A stretch of 64,000 nucleotides of DNA, from NCBI RefSeq assembly GCF_900156065.1, contig NZ_FTNF01000012.1, positions 154,598 to 218,597 of the forward strand. Reading direction: 5' to 3'. Below the pieces are notes generated by a model. It searched no databases. It was not told where the DNA came from and saw only the letters and a program-made list of their open reading frames with translations. The position numbers and the translations under genes were made by a program. Of the stretch, positions 16,495 through 25,041 are shown one piece after another (position 1 is the stretch's first letter; every line of letters begins with the position of its first letter). This DNA is from Micromonospora avicenniae (GTDB taxonomy: Bacteria > Actinomycetota > Actinomycetes > Mycobacteriales > Micromonosporaceae).

Positions 16495-19278
16495 TCAGGC
16501 GGCGGCGTGGTAGGCGAGCACGCCCCGGTTGATCTCGGCGATCGCCTGCCGGGCCGTGGAACGCAGCTCGGCCGACGCGCCGCCGGAGTCCTTGAGCTGG
16601 CCGAGCAGGTCGACCACCTGCCGCGCCCAGCGGACGAAGTCACCGGCCGGCATCTCCCCGTCGAACTCGTGACCACTGGCGAGCACCTTGGCGAGAGCCT
16701 CGCCCCGGGTCCACCGGTAGATCGGCCAAGCGAAGCCGAGATCCGGCTCCCGGGTCACCGAGAGGCCACGCGCGGACTCGTCGGCCTCGATGTCGCTCCA
16801 CAGCTTCAGCGTCTCGTCCACCGCGTCCGCGACCGCGCCCCGCGGCAGCGACGCCCGCTCGTCCACGTCGCGGCGCGCCTCGTAGACCACCACCGAGACC
16901 GCTGCCGCCAGCTCGGCCGGGGAGAGCCCGTCCCAGACGCCCCGGCGCAGGCACTCGGCGACCAGCAGGTCCGCCTCGCTCCAGATCCGGCCGAGCATCC
17001 GACCCGCGTCGGTGACCTCGCCCTCGGTGCTCAGGTACCCCCGGGCGCTGAGCAGTGCGACGATCCGGTCGAAGGTCCGGGCGAGGGAGCCGGTACGTCC
17101 GGCCACCCGCTGCCGCAGCTCCTCGGTGTCGCGTTCGAGGCGGCGCCGCCGCTCCGCCCAACGGGCGTGCTCCTCGCGCTCCGGGCAGGCGTGGCAGGGG
17201 TGCCGGCGCAGCTCCGTACGGAGCTGGCTGAGCCGGTGGTCCTCGCCGACCGGCTGGCGGGACCGGCCGCCCCGGCGGCCACCGTGCCGGTCGAGCCCGG
17301 TGGCGGCCACGGCCGCGGCCAGGTCCCGGCGAGCAGCCGGCGAGCGGTGGTTGAAGTGCTTCGGCACCCGGATCCGGGCGAGCACCTCGGCCGGGCTGGT
17401 GAAGTCCCCCGGGCCTACGCGCCCCGCCCAGCGGTCCTGGGTGAGCACCAACGGACGGGGCTCGCCGAACCCGCCGGTGGCCGGGTCCAGCACCACGGCC
17501 AGACCGGCGCGGCGGCCGGACGGCACCCGCACCACGTCACCGACGCGCAGCCGCTCCAGCGAGGCCACCGCAGCCGCCTTGCGCTGGGTCTGCCCCTGGC
17601 GGGCCAACGACCGCTCCCGGTCGGCGATCGCGACCCGCAGGGCGAAGTACTCGTCGAAGTCACCGTGGTGGCAGGCCGCCTCCGCGCCGTACGCCTCGAT
17701 GGTCTCGGTGTTGCGCTGCACCTGCCGCGCCAGCCCGACCACCGACCGGTCGGCCTGGAACTGGGCGAACGACGACTCCAGCAGCGCCCGGGCGGGCTCC
17801 GCGCCGACCGAGCCGACCAGGTTGACCGCCATGTTGTACGACGGCCGGAAGCTGGAACGCAGCGGGTAGGTGCGGGTGGAGGCGAGGCCCGCCACGTGCC
17901 GGGGGTCGGTCTCCGGGGACCAGACCACCACGGCATGCCCCTCGACGTCGATGCCGCGGCGACCGGCCCGGCCGGTGAGCTGGGTGTACTCCCCGGGGGT
18001 CAGGTCGACGTGTGCCTCGCCGTTGTACTTGACCAGCCGCTCCAGCACCACACAGCGGGCCGGCATGTTGATGCCCAGCGCGAGGGTCTCGGTGGCGAAG
18101 ACCGCCTTCACCAGGCCCCGGACGAACAGCTCCTCGACGACCTCCTTGAACGCCGGCAGCATCCCGGCGTGGTGCGCGGCGAGGCCACGTTCGAGGCCGT
18201 CGAGCCACTCCCAGTAGCCGAGCACGGAAAGGTCCTCGCCGGGAATGGCGGTCACCCGCGACTCGACGACCTGGCGGATCTCCGCCCGCTCCTCCGGCGA
18301 GGTGAGCCGCAGTCCGGCGGCGAGGCACTGCTGCACGGCCGCGTCGCAGCCGGCCCGGCTGAAGATGAACAGGATCGCCGGCAGCAGCCCCTCCCGGTCC
18401 AACCGGTCGACGATGTCGGGCCGCAGCGGCCCCCGCCAGCGCGGCCCGCGCCGGCCGCCGCCCGGTCCGGCGCTGCGTCCCTCACCCAACTCCAGACGGC
18501 GCACCGTGTCGCGCGTGTAGCGCAGCAACTCGGGGTGCACGTCGTGCTTGCGCGCCGCGTTGGCGTCGTGGAACAGGTCGAACATGCGCTTGCCGACCAG
18601 CATGTGCTGCCACAGCGGCACCGGGCGGTGCTCGCTGACCACCACGGCGGTCTCGCCGCGCACGGTGACCAGCCAGTCGGCGAACTCCTCGGCGTTGGAG
18701 ACGGTCGCCGACAGGGAGACGAGGGTGACCGAGGCGGGCAGGTGGATGATCACCTCTTCCCACACGCCGCCACGGAAGCGGTCGGCGAGGTAGTGCACCT
18801 CGTCCATGACCACGTAGGCGAGCCCCTCCAGCGCGCTGGAGCCGGCGTAGAGCATGTTGCGCAGCACCTCGGTGGTCATGACCACCACGGGCGCGTCGCC
18901 GTTGATCGCGTTGTCGCCGGTGAGCAGACCCACCTGGTCGACGCCGTAACGGTCCACCAGGTCGTGGTACTTCTGGTTCGACAGCGCCTTGATCGGCGTG
19001 GTGTAGAAGCACTTGCGCCGGGTGCCCGCGTCGCCCTCCGCCGCCGCCCTGCCGCGCAGCGCCAGGTGTACGGCGAACTCGCCGACCACGGTCTTGCCGG
19101 CGCCGGTCGGCGCGCAGACCAGCACGCCGCTGCCCCGCTCCAACGACTGACACGCCTCGCGCTGGAAATCGTCGAGATCGAACCCCAGGTCAAGGGCGAA
19201 CTCGTCCAGCGCCGGGAACATGGAGGCCTGCGCGGCCCGGCGGCGCGCCGCGGCGTACCGCTCGGCGGGGCTCGACAT
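16495..19278 (-). CDS. helY: superfamily 2 DEAD/DEAH helicase, Ski2/Mtr4-like
   Basis: ATP-dependent RNA/DNA helicase of 927 aa. Motifs in order: Walker A in VCAPTGAGKTVVGEF (about residue 50), TTPIKALSNQKYHDL, LLTGDNAING, MTTEVLRNML, DEVHYL (motif II), SLSATVSNAEEFADW (III), then the second RecA domain with HHAGMLPAFKEVVEELF, FATETLALGINMPAR, TQLTGRAGRRGID (VI). The C-terminal third is a DSHCT/arch-like region. ATG at 19278 has TAATCT 7 nt upstream, so a leaderless start is preferred over longer in-frame readings. Matches HelY of M. tuberculosis (Rv2092c) in motif order and position. Confidence 0.93.
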   Translation of the reverse strand: MSSPAERYAAARRRAAQASMFPALDEFALDLGFDLDDFQREACQSLERGSGVLVCAPTGAGKTVVGEFAVHLALRGRAAAEGDAGTRRKCFYTTPIKALSNQKYHDLVDRYGVDQVGLLTGDNAINGDAPVVVMTTEVLRNMLYAGSSALEGLAYVVMDEVHYLADRFRGGVWEEVIIHLPASVTLVSLSATVSNAEEFADWLVTVRGETAVVVSEHRPVPLWQHMLVGKRMFDLFHDANAARKHDVHPELLRYTRDTVRRLELGEGRSAGPGGGRRGPRWRGPLRPDIVDRLDREGLLPAILFIFSRAGCDAAVQQCLAAGLRLTSPEERAEIRQVVESRVTAIPGEDLSVLGYWEWLDGLERGLAAHHAGMLPAFKEVVEELFVRGLVKAVFATETLALGINMPARCVVLERLVKYNGEAHVDLTPGEYTQLTGRAGRRGIDVEGHAVVVWSPETDPRHVAGLASTRTYPLRSSFRPSYNMAVNLVGSVGAEPARALLESSFAQFQADRSVVGLARQVQRNTETIEAYGAEAACHHGDFDEYFALRVAIADRERSLARQGQTQRKAAAVASLERLRVGDVVRVPSGRRAGLAVVLDPATGGFGEPRPLVLTQDRWAGRVGPGDFTSPAEVLARIRVPKHFNHRSPAARRDLAAAVAATGLDRHGGRRGGRSRQPVGEDHRLSQLRTELRRHPCHACPEREEHARWAERRRRLERDTEELRQRVAGRTGSLARTFDRIVALLSARGYLSTEGEVTDAGRMLGRIWSEADLLVAECLRRGVWDGLSPAELAAAVSVVVYEARRDVDERASLPRGAVADAVDETLKLWSDIEADESARGLSVTREPDLGFAWPIYRWTRGEALAKVLASGHEFDGEMPAGDFVRWARQVVDLLGQLKDSGGASAELRSTARQAIAEINRGVLAYHAAA

Positions 19279-19363
19279 GCCACCAAGATTAATGCGTGCC
19301 GGGAGACGACACCGGACAAGGCCGACCGGATGGGCCGTCGGAGGCGGTCGGTAGGGTGCACAC

Positions 19364-20137
19364 GTGCCGGAGCAACCCGAACCGTCCCAGACCCCCACCG
19401 TGGGCGGCGCCGACGCGGTCGCCCCCCGACCCCGGCCGTCGCGCCGGCCGGTGAAAGCGGTGCTCTTCGACTTCCACGGCACGCTCGCCCAGGTGGAGGA
19501 GCCTCTGGAATGGGTGCTCAAGGCCGCGGCGACGTGCGGGGTCACCCTCGACCGGGTGAAGGCCACCATCCTGGCCGACCGGCTGCTCACCGCCGGTAGG
19601 GCCGGCGGGCCGATGCCCGCCCGGGTGCCGCCCCGGCTGGCCGAGCACTGGTCCGCGCGGGACCTCTACCCCCACGCCCACCGGGCCGCGTACACCGGCC
19701 TGGCCGAGACGGTCGACGCCGGCATCGACGGGCTCGCCGACGCGCTCTACGAGCGGCTGCTCCTCTCCGAGGGCTGGGTGCCCTACCCGGACACCGCCCC
19801 GACCATCGCCGCGCTGCGCGAGGCCGGGATCCGGGTGGCCGTGGTGAGCAACATCGGGTTCGACCTGCGGCCGCACTTCGACGCGTGGCAGCTCACCGAG
19901 CTGGTCGACGCGTTCGTGCTCTCGTACGAGGTGGGGCGCTGCAAGCCCGACCCCGGCATCTTCCTGCGTGCCTGCGGAATGCTCGGCGTCGACCCGGAGG
20001 AGACGCTGATGGTCGGCGACTCACCCGCCGATGCGGGGGCCGCCGCCGCCGGCTGCGCCGTGCTGGTGCTGCCGGCCGCCGACCCGGGCCGGGAGAACGG
20101 TCTGGGCGCGGTCCTCGACATCGCCCTGCCGACCTGA
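19364..20137 (+). CDS. HAD superfamily hydrolase
   Basis: Phosphatase-like protein of 257 aa. HAD motifs: AVLFDFHGTLAQVEEP (Asp nucleophile; the second Asp of the usual DxD is His, which is unusual), VAVVSNIGFD (motif II Ser), CKPDPGIFLRACGML (Lys) and LMVGDSPADAGAAAAG (acidic motif IV). About 27 Pro-rich residues precede the domain. GTG at 19364 has TAGGGT 6 nt upstream. The Asp-to-His change at the acid/base position suggests weakened or altered phosphatase activity (inference). Divergent from helY. Confidence 0.82.
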   Translation: MPEQPEPSQTPTVGGADAVAPRPRPSRRPVKAVLFDFHGTLAQVEEPLEWVLKAAATCGVTLDRVKATILADRLLTAGRAGGPMPARVPPRLAEHWSARDLYPHAHRAAYTGLAETVDAGIDGLADALYERLLLSEGWVPYPDTAPTIAALREAGIRVAVVSNIGFDLRPHFDAWQLTELVDAFVLSYEVGRCKPDPGIFLRACGMLGVDPEETLMVGDSPADAGAAAAGCAVLVLPAADPGRENGLGAVLDIALPT

Positions 20138-20331
20138 CCTCGCCCCGCACGGGCTGCACGGCGAGCGTGGGCGGTACGACCGCCACGGGCGGCCGCGGGC
20201 GCGGCCCACACCGGCGAGATCGAAAGCCCCGGTGAACATCCGGCACGGCGGCAAGCCTCGCGACGAGGGCTGGCTCACCCCCGACGGAGGCGACATCCGC
20301 CCAGCTCGCGGCGGCCCCTAGCGTCACCGGC

Positions 20332-21243
20332 ATGACCGACACGCTGATCGCCGACCGGCCGGCGCCGGGTGCCGCACCGGCCCGCGGCACGAACGCGGGA
20401 GCGGTCGGCCTGGTGCTCGGCGGGGCGCTGTCGGTGCAGTTCGGCTCCGCGGTGGCCACCATGCTCTTTCCCCGTACGGGTGTGGCCGGCGCGGTCACCC
20501 TCCGGCTGGCAATCTCCGCCGTACTGCTGCTGGTCGTCTGCCGGCCACGGCTGCGCGGACACGACCGGGCGGATTTTCTGGCCGCCGGCACGTTCGGGCT
20601 GATCCTCGCCGCGATGAACTCGATCTTCTACCAGGCCATCGAGCGGATCCCGCTCGGTCCGGCCGTCACCCTGGAGGTGCTCGGCCCGCTGGCGCTGTCG
20701 GTGTTCACCGCGCGACGGGCGGCGAGCTGGGTGTGCGCCGGAGTCGGCCTGGCCGGTGTCGCGCTGCTCGGCCGGGGCGGCTTCGACCGGCTCGACCCGC
20801 TCGGCGCGGCCCTCGCCCTGGTCGCGGGCGCGACCTGGGCGGCGTACATCGTGTTCAGCGCCCGGGTCGGAGCCCGCTTCCGGGGCGCCGACGGGCTGGC
20901 CGTCGCGCTAGTCGTCGCCGCGGTGCTGACCCTGCCGGCGGGGCTGGCGACCGCCGGCACGGTGCTGCTGGACCCGCCGGTCCTGGCCCTCGGGGTCGCG
21001 CTGGCGGCGCTCGCCTCCGGGGTGCCGTACACCCTCGAACTACTCGCGCTGCGGCGGCTGCCCACCGCCACGTTCGCGGTGCTCATGAGCCTCGGCCCGG
21101 CGGTCGCCGCGCTCGCCGGCTACCTGGTGCTCGGCCAGCAGCTGACCGTGCTGGAGGTGGTGGCGATCGCCCTGGTCATCGCGGCCAGTATCGGTGCGGT
21201 GCGGGTCAACGCAGCAACCGCAGGGCGCCCGGCACGGCGGTGA
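20332..21243 (+). CDS. EamA/DMT family transporter (RhtA-like)
   Basis: Ten-helix drug/metabolite transporter, 303 aa, made of two EamA repeats; RhtA-type members export amino acids such as threonine and homoserine. Seen are VTLRLAISAVLLLVVCRP, AMNSIFYQAIERIPLGPAVTLEVLGPL and the second-half AASGVPYTLELLALRRLPTATFAVLMSLGPAVAALAGYLVLGQ. ATG at 20332 follows TAGCGT by 7 nt. Its 3' end overlaps the convergent diacylglycerol-kinase-like gene by 38 bp. The 190 bp upstream of it show no gene. Confidence 0.88.
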   Translation: MTDTLIADRPAPGAAPARGTNAGAVGLVLGGALSVQFGSAVATMLFPRTGVAGAVTLRLAISAVLLLVVCRPRLRGHDRADFLAAGTFGLILAAMNSIFYQAIERIPLGPAVTLEVLGPLALSVFTARRAASWVCAGVGLAGVALLGRGGFDRLDPLGAALALVAGATWAAYIVFSARVGARFRGADGLAVALVVAAVLTLPAGLATAGTVLLDPPVLALGVALAALASGVPYTLELLALRRLPTATFAVLMSLGPAVAALAGYLVLGQQLTVLEVVAIALVIAASIGAVRVNAATAGRPARR

Positions 21244-22132
21244 CGGTCACCGGCAGGTCCAGCGACCGCTCGCCGTCGGCGTACGTCGTGATGCCCTCCG
21301 CGGCCAGCTCCACCGTGCGTACCCGGTAGCTGCTCACCAGCGGGTGCCGCAGGTGGGTGCCCTGGTAGATGCTCGGCTTGACGCGGATCAGGGTGCGCCG
21401 GTCGAGCCGCCCACCGACGACCACGTCGAGCAGACCGTCGGCCGGGTCGGCGTCGGGGCAGATCCGCATCCCGCCGCCGTAGCTGGGGCAGTTGCCCACG
21501 GCCACCAGCACCGCGTCCAGCTCGTATGGTTCGCCGTCGAGGCGCAGCTTGTACCGGCGCGGACGCAGCCGGGCCAGCTCGACCAGGATGGCCAGGTCGT
21601 ACCGGCGGGGTCCGCGCGGCCACCGCATTCGGTTGGCCCGCTCGTTGACGATCGCGTCGAAGCCGGCGGCGAGCACCGCGCCGTACCAGCGCGGTGGCCC
21701 GGTGGGGCCGGTCAGGCGGGCCAGGTCGACCGGGCGGGAACGACCGTCGTGCAGCGCCCCGGCGATCACCTCGGCGGCGGCGAGCGGGTCGGTCGGGTAG
21801 CCGGTGTCGGTGGCGAAGTCGTTGCCGGTGCCGGCCGGGATCGGCCCGAACGGGATCGAGGTCCCGGCGACGGCCTGCAGAGCCCGGTGCACCGTGCCGT
21901 CGCCACCCACGGCCACCAGCGCGGCCACTCCCCCGGCGACCGCGGCATGGCAGACGGTCTCGGCCTGCTCGGCGCTGTGCGCCTCCAGCAGCCGTACCTC
22001 CCGGCCCGCGACCGCCAGCCGGGAGATCAGCGGTGCGAGCAGGCTGCGGTGCCGGCCCCGGCCGGCGGTCGGGTTCGCCAGCACCGCGACGGGACCGTCG
22101 GGATCGACGGAGGGGTGATCGACCACGGTCAT
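21206..22132 (-). CDS. diacylglycerol kinase catalytic-domain protein
   Basis: Lipid or sphingosine-type kinase of the DAGK_cat/YegS family, 308 aa, acting at the membrane. Motifs: VLANPTAGRGRH at the N-terminus, GGDGTVHRALQAV with IPAGTGNDFAT (nucleotide binding), then the C-domain with CPSYGGGMRICPDADPADGLLDVVV and YADGERS. ATG at 22132 has TAGGTT 7 nt upstream, so it appears to have its own leaderless promoter placed against the long palindrome at 22145-22193. Same orientation as tatC. Confidence 0.9.
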   Translation of the reverse strand: MTVVDHPSVDPDGPVAVLANPTAGRGRHRSLLAPLISRLAVAGREVRLLEAHSAEQAETVCHAAVAGGVAALVAVGGDGTVHRALQAVAGTSIPFGPIPAGTGNDFATDTGYPTDPLAAAEVIAGALHDGRSRPVDLARLTGPTGPPRWYGAVLAAGFDAIVNERANRMRWPRGPRRYDLAILVELARLRPRRYKLRLDGEPYELDAVLVAVGNCPSYGGGMRICPDADPADGLLDVVVGGRLDRRTLIRVKPSIYQGTHLRHPLVSSYRVRTVELAAEGITTYADGERSLDLPVTVTAVPGALRLLR

Positions 22133-22144
22133 GGCGAGCAACCT

Positions 22145-22193
22145 ACCGGTACGACGAACGCCGCCCGGTCCGGGCGGCGTTCGTCGTACCGGT
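22145..22193 (-). terminator. 49-bp perfect palindrome after tatC
   Basis: Two 24-nt arms (22145-22168 and 22170-22193) match perfectly around a single T. It begins 24 nt downstream of the tatC stop and reaches to within 12 nt of the next start codon. It is almost certainly a strong transcription terminator or cruciform-forming site; no T-tract follows. Confidence 0.75.
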
Positions 22194-22216
22194 GTTCGTG
22201 GTGCGGGTGGTCCCGG

Positions 22217-23173
22217 TCAGGTCATGTCGTCGTAGCGGCGCTCGATCGGCGTGGGAGCGGTGATCGGTTCCGGCGCGTCGATCGGGCCGGCCGCCTCGAC
22301 CCGCTGCCCGGCCTCGACCGGTTCCGGCGTCGTGTCGAGCGGCGACACCTCGTCGTCGCCGATGCCGGCGTAGATCTCCTTGCCCCGCCCGCGCCGCTTG
22401 TCGTTGAGGAACGCGACGCCCACCGCCACGAAGTAAAGCAGGGAGAGCGACGCCGCCAGCAACGTCATGCCGAACGGGCCCGGGTCGGGCGTGGCGATGG
22501 CCGCGAACGCGAACGAGATGAAGATGACCACTCGCCACCAGCTCAGCAGTCGTCGTGCGCTCGTCACCCCGGTGAAGTTGAGCATCAGCAGGATGAGCGG
22601 GAACTCGAACGCCACGCCGAACAGCAGGATCATGTTCGTGATGAACGCGATGTAGGCGCTGACCTCGAACTGGTTCGACAGCCCGCCGACCCCGGAATCC
22701 ATCAGGAAACCGAGCCCCTTATCCACCACCAGGTAGGCCAACACCGCCCCAGCCGCGAACAGCGGAGCGGCGATCGCCACGAAGACGTAGGCCCACTTGC
22801 GCTCGTGGCGGTGCAGACCCGGCGCGATGAACGCCCAGAGCTGGTAGAGCCAGACCGGCCCGCCGATGATCAGCCCGAGCCAGAGCGCGAGCTTGAGCTT
22901 CAGCACGAAGCCGGTCGTCGGCGCCAACGCCAGCAGGTCCTGGCAGTTCCCGAGCGCGTCGGTCGTACCGGGAAGCCGGCAGTAGGGCTGCTTGAGCAGC
23001 AGGAAGACCGGGTCGGCAAGCCAGAAGCCGACGATCAGACCGCCGACGACCGCCAGCGAGGCACGGAACAGGCGGGTTCGTAGTTCCCGGACGTGCTCGA
23101 TGAGGCTCATCGAGCCGTCGGCGGCCCGCTCAAACTTGCTCGGGCCGCGCTTGCGCAGCGCGAAGGCCGCCAC
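22217..23173 (-). CDS. tatC: twin-arginine translocase subunit TatC
   Basis: Six-helix membrane receptor of the Tat pathway, which exports folded proteins carrying RR signal peptides. The 318-aa product has the conserved cytoplasmic start MSLIEHVRELRTRLFRASL, PxxxFVLKLKLALWLG, the block PGLHRHERKWAYVFV, FELPL-type EFPLILLMLNF and the sixth helix ATPDPGPFGMTLLAASLSLLYF. The last 60 residues are an acidic/Pro-rich cytoplasmic tail typical of actinobacteria. Downstream of tatA with an 18-nt gap, so one operon. Confidence 0.95.
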   Translation of the reverse strand: MAAFALRKRGPSKFERAADGSMSLIEHVRELRTRLFRASLAVVGGLIVGFWLADPVFLLLKQPYCRLPGTTDALGNCQDLLALAPTTGFVLKLKLALWLGLIIGGPVWLYQLWAFIAPGLHRHERKWAYVFVAIAAPLFAAGAVLAYLVVDKGLGFLMDSGVGGLSNQFEVSAYIAFITNMILLFGVAFEFPLILLMLNFTGVTSARRLLSWWRVVIFISFAFAAIATPDPGPFGMTLLAASLSLLYFVAVGVAFLNDKRRGRGKEIYAGIGDDEVSPLDTTPEPVEAGQRVEAAGPIDAPEPITAPTPIERRYDDMT

Positions 23174-23191
23174 AGTCTTCGGGCCCCTCGA

Positions 23192-23482
23192 TCAGTTGTC
23201 GCGGACGCGCTGCACCGGGTCGACGACCGGCTGCTGCGGCGGGGCCTGGTACGTCGTCTGCTGCGGCTGCGCGCCCTGCGGCGGCAGCGGCTGGTAGCCG
23301 GCCTGCGCGTCGGCCTTCTCGGCCAGGTCGCGGTCGTCGTCCTGCAGGCTCTTGGTCTCGGCCTTGATGATCCGCAGCGAGCGGCCGAGCGAGCGGGCCG
23401 CGTCGGGGAGCCGCTTCGCGCCGAAGAGCAGGATCAGCACGACCACGAGGATGGCGATGTGCCACGGCTTGAGGGCACCCAT
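23192..23482 (-). CDS. tatA: Sec-independent translocase subunit TatA
   Basis: Pore-forming Tat subunit, 96 aa. One N-terminal helix (PWHIAILVVVLILLFGAKRLPDAARSLGRSL) with the FGxKRLPD hinge and amphipathic helix typical of TatA, then an acidic/Gln-Pro-rich tail. ATG at 23482 has GGAG 6 nt upstream. First gene of the tatA-tatC pair; the same order is seen near helY in M. tuberculosis. Confidence 0.95.
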   Translation of the reverse strand: MGALKPWHIAILVVVLILLFGAKRLPDAARSLGRSLRIIKAETKSLQDDDRDLAEKADAQAGYQPLPPQGAQPQQTTYQAPPQQPVVDPVQRVRDN

Positions 23483-23594
23483 GGGAAGCTCCAGTCGCTT
23501 GTGGGACAGCAGGGGTGTGTCGGAGCCCATCGTACGTGCGTATCGGCCCGATGCCACCCGCCGGGGCGGAGGTGGTTCGTCCCGGCGGGTGAAG

Positions 23595-23624
23595 TGTTGA
23601 CCAACCCAGGATGTCCAGTCAACA
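23595..23624 (-). promoter_or_regulatory. inverted repeat upstream of tatA
   Basis: TGTTGAC (23595-23601) and GTCAACA (23618-23624) form a 7-bp inverted repeat with a 16-nt spacer, the most A/T-rich spot in the 250 bp between tatA and the next gene. On the minus strand the right arm supplies a TTGACT -35-like hexamer. Promoter or operator of tatA is a plausible reading; otherwise nothing recognisable lies in this gap. Confidence 0.3.
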
Positions 23625-23741
23625 GCCGGTGACCGATCCGTGCCGGAAGATCCATTCGGATCGCGCCGCGCGAGACACCGGCCGTGGCGTCGAGCGGGAT
23701 CGGCGCGGCAACGGCTGGATCGCCCGCCCGGCGGAGGCCGC

Positions 23742-23990
23742 TCAGCCGTGCCGCTTCGCCTTGATCAGCTCGAGCCGCCGCTGGATGGTCGTGAGCTGCC
23801 CCTGCAGCGCCTCGGACCGGTGCTGCAGCGCCTGGGCGGCCCCGGCGAGCTCGAGGGCCTCGGCCTGCCGGCGCTGCAACTTCAGCGCCGCCCGGTGCAG
23901 CCCGGGCAGGCGGGACAGCACTCCCCGCACGGCCGTCGCGAACAGGACGAGGGTGGCCAGCACCACCGCGAGCACGATCCACCACAGCAC
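23742..23990 (-). CDS. small membrane-anchored coiled-coil protein
   Basis: 82-aa product: one N-terminal helix (LWWIVLAVVLATLVLFATAV) and a charged C-terminal part with heptad character (ALKLQRRQAEALEL, ALQHRSEALQGQLTTIQRRLELIKAK). Function unknown. GTG at 23990 lies 10 nt after the pafC stop, so it is translated with pafBC; position between pafC and tatA suggests it is a conserved lineage gene. Confidence 0.65.
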   Translation of the reverse strand: MLWWIVLAVVLATLVLFATAVRGVLSRLPGLHRAALKLQRRQAEALELAGAAQALQHRSEALQGQLTTIQRRLELIKAKRHG

Positions 23991-24000
23991 GGCGGTCAGC

Positions 24001-25041
24001 CTACCGGGAGCCCGCGGTCATCGCCGGGTCGGCGGGGGCCGGTTCCGGGTCGCGTGGGGCCGTCGGCGTCGGCCGGGCGTACGCCTCCAGGGCCGCGCCC
24101 GCCGCCGCCCGCACCTGCTCGGCCAGTTCGGCGGGCGCGACCACTGTCACGTCCGGGCCGAGGCCGAGGACGAACCGGCGCGCCCAGCCCAGGTCGGTGA
24201 CCCGCAGTGACACCAGCCACTGGTCGGCGTCACCGGGCCGGACGTCCTCGCACGGGTAGTACTCGGTGATCCACCGCTCGCCGCGACCGACCCGCAGCGT
24301 GATCAGTGGCAGGTCGGGAGAGGGGCGGAACGCCCCGTCGCTGAGATCGTGCGGGCGGGCCTGCGGCGGCACGACCGCCGGCTCGTCCAGCTCGGTGACC
24401 GCGTCGATCCGATCGGCCCGGAACAACCGGACCGCCTCCGCCCGGCGGCACCACGCCTCCACGTACGCCCGGCCACCGACCATCAGCATGCGCAGCGGGT
24501 CGATGGTGCGCTCGGTGGTCTCGTCGCGGGCCGCCGTGTAATAGGTGATCCGCAACGCCCGACCGCCCTCGACGGCCCCGCGCAGTGCCTCCACGTGCCT
24601 GATGTCGGCGGGCAGCCGTACCTCCACCGGCGCGCCGACCAGGTCGCCGGCCGCGCTCTCGATCTTGGCGAGGGCGCGCTCCACCGCCTCCCGGTTGGTC
24701 ACCCCGGGCGTCTCGGCGAGCATCCGCAGGGCCACCACCAGCGCGAGCGCCTCGTCCGGGGTGAGACGCAGTGGGCGGTCGATGCCGGCGTCGTAGGTGA
24801 TGGTCACCCGGTCGCCGTCGAAGGCCATGTCGATCAGGTCGCCCGGCCCGTACCCGGGCAGCCCGCACACCCAGAGCAGTTCCAGGTCCTCGCGCAACTG
24901 CCGCTCGGTGACGCCCAGGTCCCCGGCGGCCTCGGCGAGCTCGATGCCCGGGCGGGCCAGCAGGTAGGGCACCAGGTTGAGCAGCCGAGCCAGCCGGTCG
25001 GCGGAGGCTCTCGAGCCGCCCTTGGCGGCGGGTCGGGTCAT
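24001..25041 (-). CDS. pafC: WYL-domain regulator PafC
   Basis: Partner of PafB in a heteromeric transcription activator of DNA-damage genes in mycobacteria (family knowledge). 346 aa with an N-terminal winged helix (LLNLVPYLLARPGIELAEAAGDLGVTERQLREDLELLWVCGLPGY), a WYL Sm-fold domain (RALRITYYTAARDETTERTIDPLRMLMVGGRAYVEAWCRRAEAVRLFRADRI) and a C-terminal WCX extension. Its ATG overlaps the pafB stop by 4 bp (ATGA). Ordering pafB-pafC-(small gene)-tatA-tatC resembles M. tuberculosis. Confidence 0.93.
   Translation of the reverse strand: MTRPAAKGGSRASADRLARLLNLVPYLLARPGIELAEAAGDLGVTERQLREDLELLWVCGLPGYGPGDLIDMAFDGDRVTITYDAGIDRPLRLTPDEALALVVALRMLAETPGVTNREAVERALAKIESAAGDLVGAPVEVRLPADIRHVEALRGAVEGGRALRITYYTAARDETTERTIDPLRMLMVGGRAYVEAWCRRAEAVRLFRADRIDAVTELDEPAVVPPQARPHDLSDGAFRPSPDLPLITLRVGRGERWITEYYPCEDVRPGDADQWLVSLRVTDLGWARRFVLGLGPDVTVVAPAELAEQVRAAAGAALEAYARPTPTAPRDPEPAPADPAMTAGSR

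Noticed and set aside
19279..19590. Longer HelY reading with about 104 extra N-terminal residues
   Set aside because: The extension runs through the divergent HAD gene and its promoter; the ATG at 19278 has a TAATCT seven bases upstream and gives the usual family N-terminus.
16171..19599. A 1142-codon open frame on the plus strand, and similar long frames elsewhere (21194-23083, 35340-37463, 51709-55332)
   Set aside because: They lie antisense to helY, tatC, arc and metH, have low-complexity Arg/Pro/Gly/His translations with no motif, and are the usual by-product of G/C-ending codons in high-GC DNA.
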